A stretch of DNA of 64,000 bases from G965218495 sp965218495 (GTDB taxonomy: Bacteria; Bacteroidota; Rhodothermia; Rhodothermales; Bin80): NCBI GenBank assembly GCA_965218495.1, contig OZ244626.1, positions 2,728,001-2,792,000 on the forward strand, read 5' to 3'. Under the pieces are notes generated by a model that was given only the letters and a program-made list of their open reading frames with translations, was not told where the DNA came from and did not search any database. Position numbers and translations under genes: made by a program. Numbering within the stretch: position 1 is the stretch's first letter; each line of letters starts with the position of its first letter. Shown one piece after another: positions 54,801 to 63,724 of this stretch.

Positions 54801-55475
54801 CTGCTTCCGCACGGCTATGAAGGACAAGGGCCGGAGCACTCGTCCGCGCGCTTGGAGCGCTTCTTGCAGCTGTGCGCGGAAGGCAACATGATTGTGTGTA
54901 ACCTGAGTACGCCGGCGAATTACTTCCATGCGCTCAGGCGTCAGGCCAAGCGTGAGGTCAAGAAGCCGCTGGTTGTGATGACGCCTAAGAGCCTCTTGCG
55001 CCACGGGCGTGCCATCTCTTCTCCGGAAGACATCCTGAACGGTCAGTTTCTGCCCGTCATCCCCAGCCAAACGGATCCGTCCCACGTCACAAGGGTCATC
55101 ATCACCAGCGGAAAGGTATACTACGACCTCGTGGCTGCCCTACTTGAGGAGCCGGAAAAGGATGAACGGATCGCGCTTGTACGTATTGAGCAGTACTACC
55201 CGTTTCCCTGGAAGGCACTGCAAAGCGAACTCGGCCGCTACAGCGCAGACAGTGAAGTATATTGGGTTCAGGAAGAGCCAGCGAATATGGGCGCCTGGAC
55301 CTACATCCAGTCCTACATCAACAGCGCCCTACGCAGCCTATTCGGTGCGGAGCATCCGCGGCTCGAATACATCGGCCGCACGCCCAGCGCGAGCCCAGCA
55401 ACCGGCAGTGCTATGGTGCACAAGCTGGAACAGGATCAGATTGTGCACGAGGCCCTGAATATGTACCAGCGCTAG
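51813..55475 (+). CDS. kgd: Multifunctional 2-oxoglutarate decarboxylase (fused E2-E1)
   Basis: A protein of about 1220 residues. I place the start at GTG 51813 (VSALGFNSGYVEELYARYLD), matching the usual N-terminal E1 helix; ATG 51771 is an alternative but its extra residues look non-coding. Domains in order: E1 N-terminal helix (1-45), an Ala/Pro-rich linker, an E2-type acyltransferase core (TSVRTLSVKLLIENRTLINQ through TSTYDHRVIQGAESGAFL, about 100-320, with the DHRxxxG active site), then the thiamine-diphosphate E1 part (EIVIGMAHRGRLNILANIMG, HGDAAFAGQGVVAETLNFS, IVINNQIGFTT) and the transketolase-like domain (LFIFDSLLSEYAVFAFEYGY, MVWEAQFGDF-like, PHGYEGQGPEHSSARLERFL). No lipoyl domain is present. 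Same architecture as mycobacterial Kgd/SucA. Confidence 0.93.
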   Translation: MSALGFNSGYVEELYARYLDDPSSVSESWRDFFADFQPSEAYLAADAARPLAAPKPERVAARPSGDGAATAPPMPSDADVKPLRGASARLAENMETSLGVPTATSVRTLSVKLLIENRTLINQHQRGMGGLKVSFTHLIAYALVRALKKLPVMFSTFRWDSHTPQHVRPKNVNLGLAIDVERRGRRALVVPNIKAADTMRFTQLLGSYNELVRRTRANQLEVTDFQGTTATITNPGMIGTSLSVPRLMPQQGVIIGIGSIGFPPEYHAIPPDAINKVGLSPVMTITSTYDHRVIQGAESGAFLKHVEELLLGRYDFYQVVFKDLNIPYPPYAHFQDSTPQLGRYDKGSGELNMVEKQARVMMLIRVFRVLGHLQADTNPLGYTWKYHPDLDPAHYGLTVWDLDREFVTGGLGGRDVLPLREILNILRETYTRRIGVAFMHITSPIEKRWLQERIEPERNVDEVSLEDKRRILQKLNSAEAFERFLHTRYIGHKRFSLEGGGSVVPMLDAIISDAADQEVHEIVIGMAHRGRLNILANIMGKSYESIFTEFEGSINPDTIYGSGDVKYHLGTSGQYQGKTGAVINLSLASNPSHLESVSPIVEGMVRAKQDLLRAQDDPRAPGGDIHDAVIPLLIHGDAAFAGQGVVAETLNFSQLRGYHTGGTIHIVINNQIGFTTGPSEARSSTYATDVARLIEAPIFHVNADYPEACVRVARLALDYRQVFNKDIVIDMLCYRQHGHNEGDEPSYTNPLLYQQIEKKRSPRKLYTEMLLRRGEMLPEEAEAMLDDFRAQLQEAFQRTSDLKKKDAASIVERFHNRSYETPPEVDTRPSPEDMERVLRALLRFPEGFAVHQKLLSQFKRRDQRMRSEDRIDWAFAEALAFGTLLVEGTTVRLSGQDSRRATFSQRHAVFYDQNTGEEYIPLNNISEDQERLFIFDSLLSEYAVFAFEYGYSVANTDALVMWEAQFGDFSNGAQIVFDQFISAAEEKWGQCSSLVALLPHGYEGQGPEHSSARLERFLQLCAEGNMIVCNLSTPANYFHALRRQAKREVKKPLVVMTPKSLLRHGRAISSPEDILNGQFLPVIPSQTDPSHVTRVIITSGKVYYDLVAALLEEPEKDERIALVRIEQYYPFPWKALQSELGRYSADSEVYWVQEEPANMGAWTYIQSYINSALRSLFGAEHPRLEYIGRTPSASPATGSAMVHKLEQDQIVHEALNMYQR

Positions 55476-55678
55476 TAGCGCCGGTTGTGTTTGCGTGCGT
55501 TACGAGAAGCCTTCTCCGCAGCGACGCGGCGTTCTTCAGAGGGCTTGGTGAACGACATGTTCGCGCGGTACATTCGCAGAACGCGGCTGCGATTTACCGC
55601 CCGCTTGAACCGGCGCAGTGCGCGATCTATGTTTTCCTTGTCGCGCACCTTGACGCCAATGCCTACGTGTTGTGCCAA
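55472..55678 (-). CDS. rpsU: 30S ribosomal protein S21
   Basis: A 68-residue basic protein. The S21 signature is clear: VKVRDKENIDRALRRFKRAV, then RMYRANMSFTKPSEERR and a Lys/Arg-rich tail ending RNARKHNRRY. The start is TTG 55678, with GAGG about 10 nt upstream; no ATG is available before the conserved strand. It converges on kgd (stops overlap) and diverges from rdgB. Confidence 0.9.
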   Translation of the reverse strand: MAQHVGIGVKVRDKENIDRALRRFKRAVNRSRVLRMYRANMSFTKPSEERRVAAEKASRNARKHNRRY

Positions 55679-55751
55679 GAGGTTGTCCTCGGTTCTTGTG
55701 AAGCATTAAACACTCAGCCAACATTCAACGACGCTGTAAAGGGGAGGTTTC

Positions 55752-56348
55752 ATGCCCAGACGAGTACTGGTACTGGCCACGCGTAATGCTGGTAAGGTCG
55801 CTGAGATGCGCGCACTTCTAGGTGGGCTGCCCGTCGCCGTTGTCGCTGCCTCAGCAATACGTGGTATTCCAGACGTGGTGGAGGACGCAACTACCTTGCG
55901 TGGCAACGCGCTAAAGAAGGCTTCCGCGGTAAGTGCTGTTTCCGGCCATTGGGCACTGGCCGATGATACAGGGCTAGTGGTGGCGACGCTGGGCGGCGCT
56001 CCCGGGGTGTATTCGGCTCGGTATGCTGGGAAAGGTTGTACGCCGCGTGACAATAGGCTAAAGTTGTTGCGTGAACTAAAAGAGTCATCGGACCGCCTAG
56101 CGGAATTTCGCACGGTGATTGCGCTAGTGATGGACGGAGAAGTGGAGTACTTTGAGGGCGTATGCCCTGGACACATTGCGCATCATGAGCGCGGGCTTGG
56201 CGGATTTGGATATGATGCCATCTTTGTCCCGGCGGGCATGAACCAGACGTTTGCAGAGCTCACCGGGCCGGACAAAAACGCGATAAGCCATCGCGGGCAA
56301 GCAATGCGCTCCTGTCTGGCATACCTCAAGGTGCGGCTGAGCGGATGA
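55752..56348 (+). CDS. rdgB: XTP/dITP diphosphatase RdgB (HAM1 family)
   Basis: A 198-residue house-cleaning nucleotidase that hydrolyses non-canonical purine triphosphates. Motifs: RVLVLATRNAGKVAEMRALL, VEDATTLRGNALKKASAV, ALADDTGLVVATLGGAPGVYS (with the catalytic DDTG), GGFGYDAIFVPAGMNQTFAE and KNAISHRGQAMR. ATG 55752 has GGGGAGG 5 nt upstream, a strong ribosome-binding site. The stop overlaps dtd (ATGA). Confidence 0.95.
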   Translation: MPRRVLVLATRNAGKVAEMRALLGGLPVAVVAASAIRGIPDVVEDATTLRGNALKKASAVSAVSGHWALADDTGLVVATLGGAPGVYSARYAGKGCTPRDNRLKLLRELKESSDRLAEFRTVIALVMDGEVEYFEGVCPGHIAHHERGLGGFGYDAIFVPAGMNQTFAELTGPDKNAISHRGQAMRSCLAYLKVRLSG

Positions 56349-56797
56349 TCGCCCTAGTCCAGCGCGTGTTGGAGGCCTCGGTAACCGTCGACGGGCATGT
56401 CACGGGTGCTATAGGACCTGGAGAGCTGATTCTCGTAGGAATCCACCAAGACGACACCGAGAAGCAGGTCGAATGGATGGCAAGAAAGTGTGCGCGGCTC
56501 AGGATCTTCCCGGACGAGTGTGGCCGCATGAACCGGTCACTGTTGGACACGGGCGGTCAGGCGCTCGTGGTATCCCAGTTTACGCTGTATGGCGACGCGC
56601 AAAAGGGCAATCGTCCTGCGTTCACAAATGCGGCTCCCCCCGACAAGGCAAAAGCATTCTACGAAGCTTTCATCGCGCAGCTATCGCTGATGCTCGGCAA
56701 GCCCGTAGCAGCGGGCGTCTTTGGCGCCACCATGCACGTTCAACTGTGTAATGACGGCCCTGTCACGATATGGATCGAGCGAAAGCCACCGGGCTAA
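56345..56797 (+). CDS. dtd: D-aminoacyl-tRNA deacylase
   Basis: A 150-residue protein that removes D-amino acids from tRNA. It begins MIALVQRVLEASVTVDGHV and contains the DTD active-site segments LVVSQFTLYGDAQKGNRPAF (SQFTL) and LCNDGPVTIWIE (the GPVT variant of the cross-subunit Gly-cisPro motif). It overlaps rdgB by 4 nt and converges on a HAD hydrolase gene (stops overlap by 4 nt). Confidence 0.95.
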   Translation: MIALVQRVLEASVTVDGHVTGAIGPGELILVGIHQDDTEKQVEWMARKCARLRIFPDECGRMNRSLLDTGGQALVVSQFTLYGDAQKGNRPAFTNAAPPDKAKAFYEAFIAQLSLMLGKPVAAGVFGATMHVQLCNDGPVTIWIERKPPG

Positions 56798-57666
56798 GCA
56801 GGACTGGAAGGAGCCTGTTCCCATGGAGGATTGGCCGGCAAAGCTTCTTCCAGTGCCTGGATGAGAGAATCCTGATATGCCCCCGCGTAGCGGCCTTCTA
56901 TGAAACGGGTCAGGCCCTCATCATAAAAACGCTGCCAGGAGGTCTCCTCCTGCCCTGGGATAATGGGGTAGAAACAAGCCTGGACGTTGCGCGCCGCTTT
57001 GAGGTCCCCTGGCGCGTCGCCTACCATGAGCGTACGCTCGGGTGCATACTTGCCACTGGCCGCTGCCGCTAGGTGCTGCGTCTTGGTGCCGTCTTCCTGC
57101 CCTGCAATGCGCTTGACGAAGGTATCCACGCAGTGCTCCTGCCATTCCCGGTGCAGCGCTTGTAGCGGCGTGCCGGAAGACACGATCAGGTCCGCCTGCT
57201 GCGCTGCGCGTTCCAGGCTTTGACGAACCATCGGAAAGGGTGGAACGCCATAAACCATCTCTTCCACACGCGCATTTACCTCAGCGCTCCAGTCGTAAAT
57301 GGGCCGCAACGCGGGGGTTCGGGAAGATGCGTTTCGTAAGGCCGGGTTGCCGAGTTTGGCCTCTTCGGCAATCCACTGCCGCAGTTGAGGCAAGACGGGT
57401 ACCACTGCACCGCGGGCCATGACCTCGGGGCGCGCACGCAAAAGGTCCAGCACGATCACAAGCGCTGGGAATCGGTTTGTACCTCGCTGGCGGGAGTACA
57501 GGTTGACGAATTCCCACGCCTCCCGCGCGTACTTGCTAACCGCCTGCAGGCCATAGTGCTTGATGGTGGCTGGACAGAAGCACTCCTTGTGCTTGACCTC
57601 CATGGTATCAAAGACGCAGCCATCGGAGTCGATGGCAATGAAGAACTCCTTTTCCTGCCTAATCAT
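56794..57666 (-). CDS. HAD-superfamily hydrolase
   Basis: A 290-residue phosphatase-like protein starting at ATG 57666 (MIRQEKEFFIAIDSDGCVFD). HAD motif I is DSDGCVFDTM, motif II VSSGTP, and the motif IV acids GDAPGDLKAA. A large helical cap (residues 30-165) includes REAWEFVNLYSRQRGTNRFP. The substrate cannot be predicted. Upstream in-frame sequence up to 57906 is not family-like and was excluded. Confidence 0.85.
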   Translation of the reverse strand: MIRQEKEFFIAIDSDGCVFDTMEVKHKECFCPATIKHYGLQAVSKYAREAWEFVNLYSRQRGTNRFPALVIVLDLLRARPEVMARGAVVPVLPQLRQWIAEEAKLGNPALRNASSRTPALRPIYDWSAEVNARVEEMVYGVPPFPMVRQSLERAAQQADLIVSSGTPLQALHREWQEHCVDTFVKRIAGQEDGTKTQHLAAAASGKYAPERTLMVGDAPGDLKAARNVQACFYPIIPGQEETSWQRFYDEGLTRFIEGRYAGAYQDSLIQALEEALPANPPWEQAPSSPA

Positions 57667-58757
57667 GAGCGCCTTGCATGCTTTGAGGACTATGGGCCAG
57701 CCAAAGGTACTGCACGCCGGGAATGAATCGCATTGGTTTCGGCGGAGGTGACTGCGCGAAGCCCACCACTGAGCGACCCGCCGGATGCGGTCTCCTGGTG
57801 CGCTATGCTTTGCTACGCGGCAAGTGTGGACCTGACGCGCCGTGGTTTCCGGGAATCCGCGGCAGAAGTATTCAACGGCGCTTCGTGCAGCGCAGCAGTC
57901 AGGCATGAGTCAGGTGATCTGCTTTGCCGCCAACGTGAAGCAACGATCAACATGGTCTTGCCCGTCGCAAGTGGATTGAGACGGGGGCATGTAAAGGGAT
58001 GCGGTCGCGTAATCGCCCATGGAATACTGCCTGCGAAATACACTATCCGGGACAAGGGCCGCCCGCAGCATTCTTACCTGCGTGTGCGGCATTGCGCAAT
58101 GCGGCGGAAATCGACGCGCCCGGAGCCATCCGCGGCATGTCGTTGCCATACTGTGGATACCTTTCTGCTTCTCGCCTAGCAGGTGCTCTTCCCGAGACGC
58201 CCCTACAGAGGTCGGGTGCGGCGCAACCTGCTCAGAAGCTATCCCGCGGCATTCGATGAACCTGCAGCGGGATAGGCGCCGAGATCTCTTCCAGACTTGC
58301 ACCTGGATGTCCCGCGGTCAGCAATCGTAACGAGTCACACGAAGCTCCCCCCACGCTGCTCTTGCTGATCAGCACGACGACGCCCTTCAGCGAGCATGCC
58401 GGCTGCATTGGACTCACCAGCAAGGCCCCCTTTGCGTGTGCTTGCGAGCCAAGGCAAGCCGTACCTGCCCCCCCATCCTGCACCTGTCCGCGCTTTTTGA
58501 GTAGGCGCCCACAATCCTTCAAACGTACTCGTAGCAGGCCCATCGTCCTCCTGATACCAATCAGCGCACGCAACCACCAACCCCATAAACGGACCCGGAT
58601 GATACCTGCTCTGCGTGGGCAGGACTTGAACTGAACTCACATCCTTTCAGGCCACTGACATGTGGCTGAAGGCAAGGATTTAGGTCTTGCGCCTCGCACG
58701 GCGCCAAATGACGTCAAGCGCGCCACCCGTCACGAGAGCTGTCGTGAAATCACGGAG
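57667..58757. other. About 1.1 kb without a convincing gene
   Basis: Overlapping ORFs exist on both strands (for example 57733-58179 forward, 57910-58302 and 58232-58573 reverse), but none has a family match, signal peptide or ribosome-binding site. It may be decayed coding DNA. Confidence 0.4.
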
Positions 58758-59249
58758 TCACCGAAATGAGCAAGCGAGCAACAGGCTTCCGTCCTCTTTC
58801 TCGGATACCTTCCTGCGGTCGCAGTCGGGAAGTCTGTCCAAGCACGTGAACAGAGCATCCACTTGCTCAAGTGCAGGCTTTCGCGGCAGCGAACAGTAGA
58901 ACGTAAATCGACCAGAACAGGTAAGAACCAAGTTCCCGTTCTCCTTCTCTACCCACTCCCGACGACTGCATTCGGGGAGCGCTTCCCTGCACCTGTCAAA
59001 TGCGGCAACTTGCTCAAGGTTTGGCTCACTGGGTAACACGCAGTAGCGCTCTTTCTTCAGATCCAGGTTGGGAGCCAAAGGTGATTGCTCCAAAGTATCG
59101 CTCAGGCTCCGAGTCACCAGGGCTATTTCAGCGGAGCTCGGGGAGAATGCAGGTGCCGATTGACCCGCCGCAGGCACGCCGCCAATACCGGTCAGGACGA
59201 CAGCTACCAAGAGAAAGCAAGCGGGAACCAAGAGACTTCGTGCCTTCAT
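58758..59249 (-). CDS. Secreted protein with two Cys-containing repeats
   Basis: A 163-residue protein starting at ATG 59249 (ATG 59255 is 2 codons upstream). It has a signal peptide (MKARSLLVPACFLLVAVVL, cleavage near AAGQSA). The C-terminal half is a tandem duplication of about 48 residues: RYCVLPSEPNLEQVAAFDRC ... LPECSRREWVEKENGNLVL and FYCSLPRKPALEQVDALFTC ... LPDCDRRKVSEKEDGSLLL. Each repeat has four conserved Cys and so probably two disulfides. No family recognised. Confidence 0.6.
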   Translation of the reverse strand: MKARSLLVPACFLLVAVVLTGIGGVPAAGQSAPAFSPSSAEIALVTRSLSDTLEQSPLAPNLDLKKERYCVLPSEPNLEQVAAFDRCREALPECSRREWVEKENGNLVLTCSGRFTFYCSLPRKPALEQVDALFTCLDRLPDCDRRKVSEKEDGSLLLACSFR

Positions 59250-59457
59250 GACCATGGGAGAGGAGGAAGGATTTGAACCGGAACTTTCCAAAGCTAACCT
59301 AACGTTGCGGCACGAGCAAGTGCCGTGAGAATTACGCGCGAACAAGTGACGACGAAGACTACGCAGCCGGACAGCCAGGGGCAGCCAACTCTACTGACAC
59401 GTATGCTGGCAGGCAAGCTGCCGGGACGGCTTCATGGACGCCATCACTACTTGGACC

Positions 59458-59799
59458 TCAATCTGCACCGCATACATCTCGGGTCGCTGATTTGTCGAGA
59501 AGTCCACGCTTCATCAGAGCCCCGGTATGGTGCACGCGAGGATCTTGCATAAATGCGCTGCCGGAATTGTAGACCGCCTTCGCAAGAAATGCCCGCGCAA
59601 GCGCCGCACGATCCTTCAGCGGGCGACCGCGCGCTGCCGTGGAATCGCTGCGCAGATAGCACTCAGCGCGAACGATATCCAACACGTTCAGAAGCTTCGT
59701 CTGCAGCTCAGTCAAAGGACCGATCAACTCCTCCGCACAGGAGAAGAGCGTCTTTTGGTAACTTGTCCAAGAACACAGTATCTTCCTTCCAAGGGACAT
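59458..59799 (-). pseudogene. Transposase N-terminal fragment (DUF772-like)
   Basis: A 113-codon ORF, start ATG 59799. The stretch GRPLKDRAALARAFLAKAVY and the late DKSATRDVCGAD resemble the N-terminal domain of IS1182/IS5-type transposases. No catalytic domain follows. Likely a remnant. Confidence 0.4.
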
Positions 59800-60037
59800 G
59801 GCTGCCTCCGTTGTCTTAGAGATTTAGGACACCTCTGAGGATACAAAGATCGGAGGCGCCAGTCCCCTATCTCCCTCGCCTGCAAAGGGAAGAACCACCT
59901 GTTTCATGGTTTTTGCAAGTGGCTCGGCGGATTGACAGTGCTGGCAGCGGCGCGGTGGTTTCTGAAATCTGGCAAGTGCGTTGAACGCATGCCCAAGCCC
60001 GCCTCATAGGCCGAAACAAGTTTCACTGTCTAGCACC

Positions 60038-63000
60038 ATGAATACGCTCAAGATAATTGCCACTGCTGTATCAGCAGGCTTGATTCTGTCGCTTTCCGTC
60101 ACGATTCTGCCTGATGCACCATTACCTGCTGCTCAGCGGAAGCCCCTGGCGATAAAGTCAGAGAAGTCCAAGATCATGGCTAGCCCAGCGGGCCACCCGG
60201 ACCTGTTCTTCCAGTACCATCGCGACATCAGATCCTCTTTGGATGGGAATTACGAATACCCGACCGGGAATCGAATCAAGGAGTTCAACAAAGCGCTAGT
60301 GTCCGCAAAGACGATTGGCTCAAAGCTCAGCTGGGTCGAGCGAGGACCCGGCAATGTCGGCGGACGGACGCGCCCCATTCTCGTTGATCCTGACGATCCA
60401 GACAAGCACACATGGTGGGCTGGATCTGTGTCTGGTGGTCTTTGGAAGACAATAAACGGAGGGGCAACGTGGCTACCTCTGACGGATAATCTGCCAAACT
60501 TGTCGGTCAGTAGCCTGGAGATGGCTGAGAGTGCTCGCAACGTCATTTACATGGGTACCGGCGAAGGTTTTGGCAACCTTGGTGGAGTAGATGGTGATGG
60601 GATCTTCAAATCCGTTGACAGAGGAACAACTTGGGAGCACTTGGACGCAACTGCTTCCAACCCCGCATTCCGACATGTCAACCGATTGGCTGTAGATCCC
60701 ACAAATCCAGACGTGGTATTGGCCGCTACTGCTGAGGGTATTTTCCGAACAGCCGATGGCGGTGCAACTTGGTCCGGAGTATACTCGGGGCGGCACGTAC
60801 AGGACTTGCGCGCGCAGCCGGGTGGCTACAACATGCAAATCGCCAGCGCAAACGGCGTAGGCATACTCTATTCCACAGATGCCGGCATGACGTGGGAGCT
60901 CGCCTCACTAACCTGGAGCGACAGCGACATCTTGGGACGCATAGAGCTTGCATATTCGCCGTCCCACCCGAGTATCGCGTATGCATCCGCTAGCCTATTC
61001 TCTAGAGAAACACGTAGCCACAAGACTGGATTCTATCGAAGTAGCGACGGTGGTGCGAGTTGGGTGCCTACCGTAGATGTCAATACTACTAATCCCGTGC
61101 CATGGCTCTGGGATCAAGGCTGGTACGATAACACGCTAGCGGTCCATCCATTTAAACCTGACACCGTGTTTGTTGGCGGGATAAACCTATGGCGAGCCAG
61201 GATGCTCGGTGATGAAGTCATTACCGTGGGGCGACCTCTAGCATTCGAAAATTACGATTGGCTTGCTTTGCTTAGACTCGAGTCCCCTTTATATGACTTC
61301 ACGGCGGACGGCAGCTTTGGCTTAAATGGCAGTGTTTCTTACTTACATCCAGAAGCTATGGACTTGTCGTTAACGGACTATACCGGCATTGAGATTCGGT
61401 TTGGCCAAGGTACTCAGATGGCTCATCGCTTCTGGGTTTCGGAAACCGCCGGTTCCCGAGGAATTGGGAGTATTGGTATCCCGTTCAGCGAGTACATGTA
61501 CGCTGACTACGTGGAAGTGCCTCTTCAAGTGTGGGACACCGATAACAATCGTCAGCTAATGTTCTCTTTCCGCGATCAGGCCGACGACGGTGAATTCAAT
61601 TTAATCGAGTTCAACAACACAGGTACACGCGACGAACAGAGCCGTGAGTACATATTCATTCACAAGTACGACTACGATGCTGCTGCACCCCATGACAGCA
61701 TCGCCCAAGATGGCGGCCATGTATACGGAATGCTGTACTGGATGTGGCCACGCCTCGCTGATGGAGCTAGTTGGCATCCAGACAGCTTGCCAAATCATTC
61801 CCTTACTATGCCGTTCGAGTTTGTTGAAGGCCTCCCCCGAGCCATGGACAATAGTGAATTCAATGCTTCCAAGAATGTACACGTGGATCACCACGACATC
61901 GTGCCAATTCCGATCGATGAAGCTCAGGGTGAGTTCTGGATCGTCAACGCCAACGACGGGGGTGTAGCGGTATCCAAGGACGGCGGCATGAATTTCGTAG
62001 AGGTGGATGACGCGGGCTCAGGTTACAACACTGCGCAATTCTACGGGGTAGCCAAAAAGCCCGGATCTCCCGAATACATAGGTGGCACTCAAGATAACGG
62101 TACGTGGCAGTCGCTTGATAACCCGGACAACAGGCGCGGGTGGGTACAACGGCTCGGCGGCGACGGGTTTGAAGCGGTATGGCACGCGACTGATCCAGAT
62201 AAGCTTATGGGATCGGTTCAGTACAGCCTAATAGTGCGATCTGTTGACGGTGGTACAACTTGGCAAGAATCACGGCCTTACGACCAAAGCAAGGGACAAT
62301 TCCTTACCACTATTGGGAGCTCTGACATGGCCCCCAACAACGTCTATACTTCCAAGAAAGATGGCGTCTGGTATTCCAGAGACTTTGGAGAGACCTGGAC
62401 CTTAACACCAATCACAGAACATTGGGGCTTCGGCCACAGCAAGGTTCGGGTCTCAATTGCGGACACCAACGTGGTATGGGCGGGGTCCGGTATGGATTCT
62501 GACCCATGGATTAATAACAGGCTTCATGTCTCTAGAGACAGGGGCGAATCGTTCGAAGCAACGTCCTTACCCGCTACGAATCGGCCACCGGAGACCTATA
62601 TCTCAGGGCTTGCGACGCATCCCACGGAGACAGGCACCGCATATGCGCTGTTTTCGCGCTACAGCCATCCTAAGGTTCTGGAAACAAAGGATTTCGGGCA
62701 GACTTGGAATGACCTATCAGGTTTTGATGCGTCGGGCGTAAGCACGAATGGATTTCCCGATGTGGCCGTGTACGAATTACTTGTGATGCCACACGCAACC
62801 AATGTCATGTGGGTAGGCACTGACATAGGCCTCTTTAAGTCGAGGAGCTATGGCATGGAGTGGAACTACGCGCACAACGGCCTGCCGGCCGTGGCCGTAT
62901 GGCGGATAAAGGTCCGGGATGACGAGGTGGTCGTTGGTACGCACGGTCGCGGTGTGTGGACCGTTCCGCTAGGAGAGGTTGACGTCGCAATAGAAGAGGT

Positions 63001-63283
63001 TTCAGATGAGCTGCCCTCTGGGTTTAGCCTTGCACAGAACTACCCGAATCCATTCAACGCCGCTACGACCATTCAATTTACGGTGCCTAACGAAGCACAG
63101 GTACGGCTAACCGTTTTTGACGCAGTTGGGCGGAAGGTGTCCGTGCTTACCGACCAAGTCTACCCGCCCGGCATGCACGAGTTGAATTGGAATGCCAACG
63201 CCTATGCAAGTGGCACATATTTCTACCGCATGGAGTCGGAAGGTAAAGTCATCCACACGCAAAAGATGATGCTCGTGAAATGA
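60038..63283 (+). CDS. Large T9SS-exported BNR/sortilin-like beta-propeller protein
   Basis: A 1081-residue secreted protein starting at ATG 60038. It has a signal-type N-terminus (IIATAVSAGLILSLSVTILP), then many BNR/sortilin-type repeats: GGLWKTINGGATWLPLTDNL, GIFKSVDRGTTWEHLDATAS, GIFRTADGGATWSGVYSG, GVWYSRDFGETWTLTPIT and GLFKSRSYGMEWNYAHNG. A beta-sandwich insertion (about 400-560, including EIRFGQGTQMAHRFWVSE) interrupts the propellers. The C-terminal 90 residues are a type IX secretion sorting domain (NYPNPFNAATTI, VGRKVSVLTDQVYPPGMHEL, YFYRMESEGKVIHTQKMMLV). It should be exported through the outer membrane. Substrate unknown; such proteins may bind glycans. Confidence 0.9.
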   Translation: MNTLKIIATAVSAGLILSLSVTILPDAPLPAAQRKPLAIKSEKSKIMASPAGHPDLFFQYHRDIRSSLDGNYEYPTGNRIKEFNKALVSAKTIGSKLSWVERGPGNVGGRTRPILVDPDDPDKHTWWAGSVSGGLWKTINGGATWLPLTDNLPNLSVSSLEMAESARNVIYMGTGEGFGNLGGVDGDGIFKSVDRGTTWEHLDATASNPAFRHVNRLAVDPTNPDVVLAATAEGIFRTADGGATWSGVYSGRHVQDLRAQPGGYNMQIASANGVGILYSTDAGMTWELASLTWSDSDILGRIELAYSPSHPSIAYASASLFSRETRSHKTGFYRSSDGGASWVPTVDVNTTNPVPWLWDQGWYDNTLAVHPFKPDTVFVGGINLWRARMLGDEVITVGRPLAFENYDWLALLRLESPLYDFTADGSFGLNGSVSYLHPEAMDLSLTDYTGIEIRFGQGTQMAHRFWVSETAGSRGIGSIGIPFSEYMYADYVEVPLQVWDTDNNRQLMFSFRDQADDGEFNLIEFNNTGTRDEQSREYIFIHKYDYDAAAPHDSIAQDGGHVYGMLYWMWPRLADGASWHPDSLPNHSLTMPFEFVEGLPRAMDNSEFNASKNVHVDHHDIVPIPIDEAQGEFWIVNANDGGVAVSKDGGMNFVEVDDAGSGYNTAQFYGVAKKPGSPEYIGGTQDNGTWQSLDNPDNRRGWVQRLGGDGFEAVWHATDPDKLMGSVQYSLIVRSVDGGTTWQESRPYDQSKGQFLTTIGSSDMAPNNVYTSKKDGVWYSRDFGETWTLTPITEHWGFGHSKVRVSIADTNVVWAGSGMDSDPWINNRLHVSRDRGESFEATSLPATNRPPETYISGLATHPTETGTAYALFSRYSHPKVLETKDFGQTWNDLSGFDASGVSTNGFPDVAVYELLVMPHATNVMWVGTDIGLFKSRSYGMEWNYAHNGLPAVAVWRIKVRDDEVVVGTHGRGVWTVPLGEVDVAIEEVSDELPSGFSLAQNYPNPFNAATTIQFTVPNEAQVRLTVFDAVGRKVSVLTDQVYPPGMHELNWNANAYASGTYFYRMESEGKVIHTQKMMLVK

Positions 63284-63724
63284 TGTAGTATACGGCGTAC
63301 TCGTGCTGGCCCGAAATTCCGCGGACGGGTGCATGCTTTGGATCTGAGGCTGTTGTAAATGTCAACCTTCGCCGGGCCGGAGTTGCCCCAAAGCTGAACT
63401 CTATAGTGTTCGGGGCACCAGGCAAGCTGGGTTGACTATGCTGTTCTCAACTTTTTACGCATGTTGCCGCCGCAAATCGACCATCACTCCCGCAATCCAG
63501 AGGGGCGGACACGTTGATATGTGCAGGCCAGCGCCGATTTGACAAAGCCCGGGGTCCTCCAAAAGGGCCGAAAAACGAATTGTGCAAGAGGCTCACGCGC
63601 ACCCGCTTTTCGGCCGGCGTGTTGTAGCTGCTGAGTGTCGGGAGGCACAATTTCCCACATACCGGTCCATGATGCATAGGCTGCAGGCTTGCGAGAGCAC
63701 AGCACTCGATGGCCCGCTCATGTG
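63284..63724. other. About 440 bp without a recognisable gene
   Basis: Lies between convergent genes. No terminator hairpin with a U-tract was recognised. Confidence 0.4.

Noticed and set aside
57733..58573. Several ORFs on both strands after the HAD gene
   Set aside because: No family, signal or ribosome-binding site; mutually overlapping frames.
58610..58645. tRNA 3'-end-like segment
   Set aside because: The putative T stem does not pair and no 5' half is present.
59253..59292. tRNA 3'-end-like GGTTCAAATCC before the secreted Cys-repeat gene
   Set aside because: No T-stem pairing and no cloverleaf upstream.
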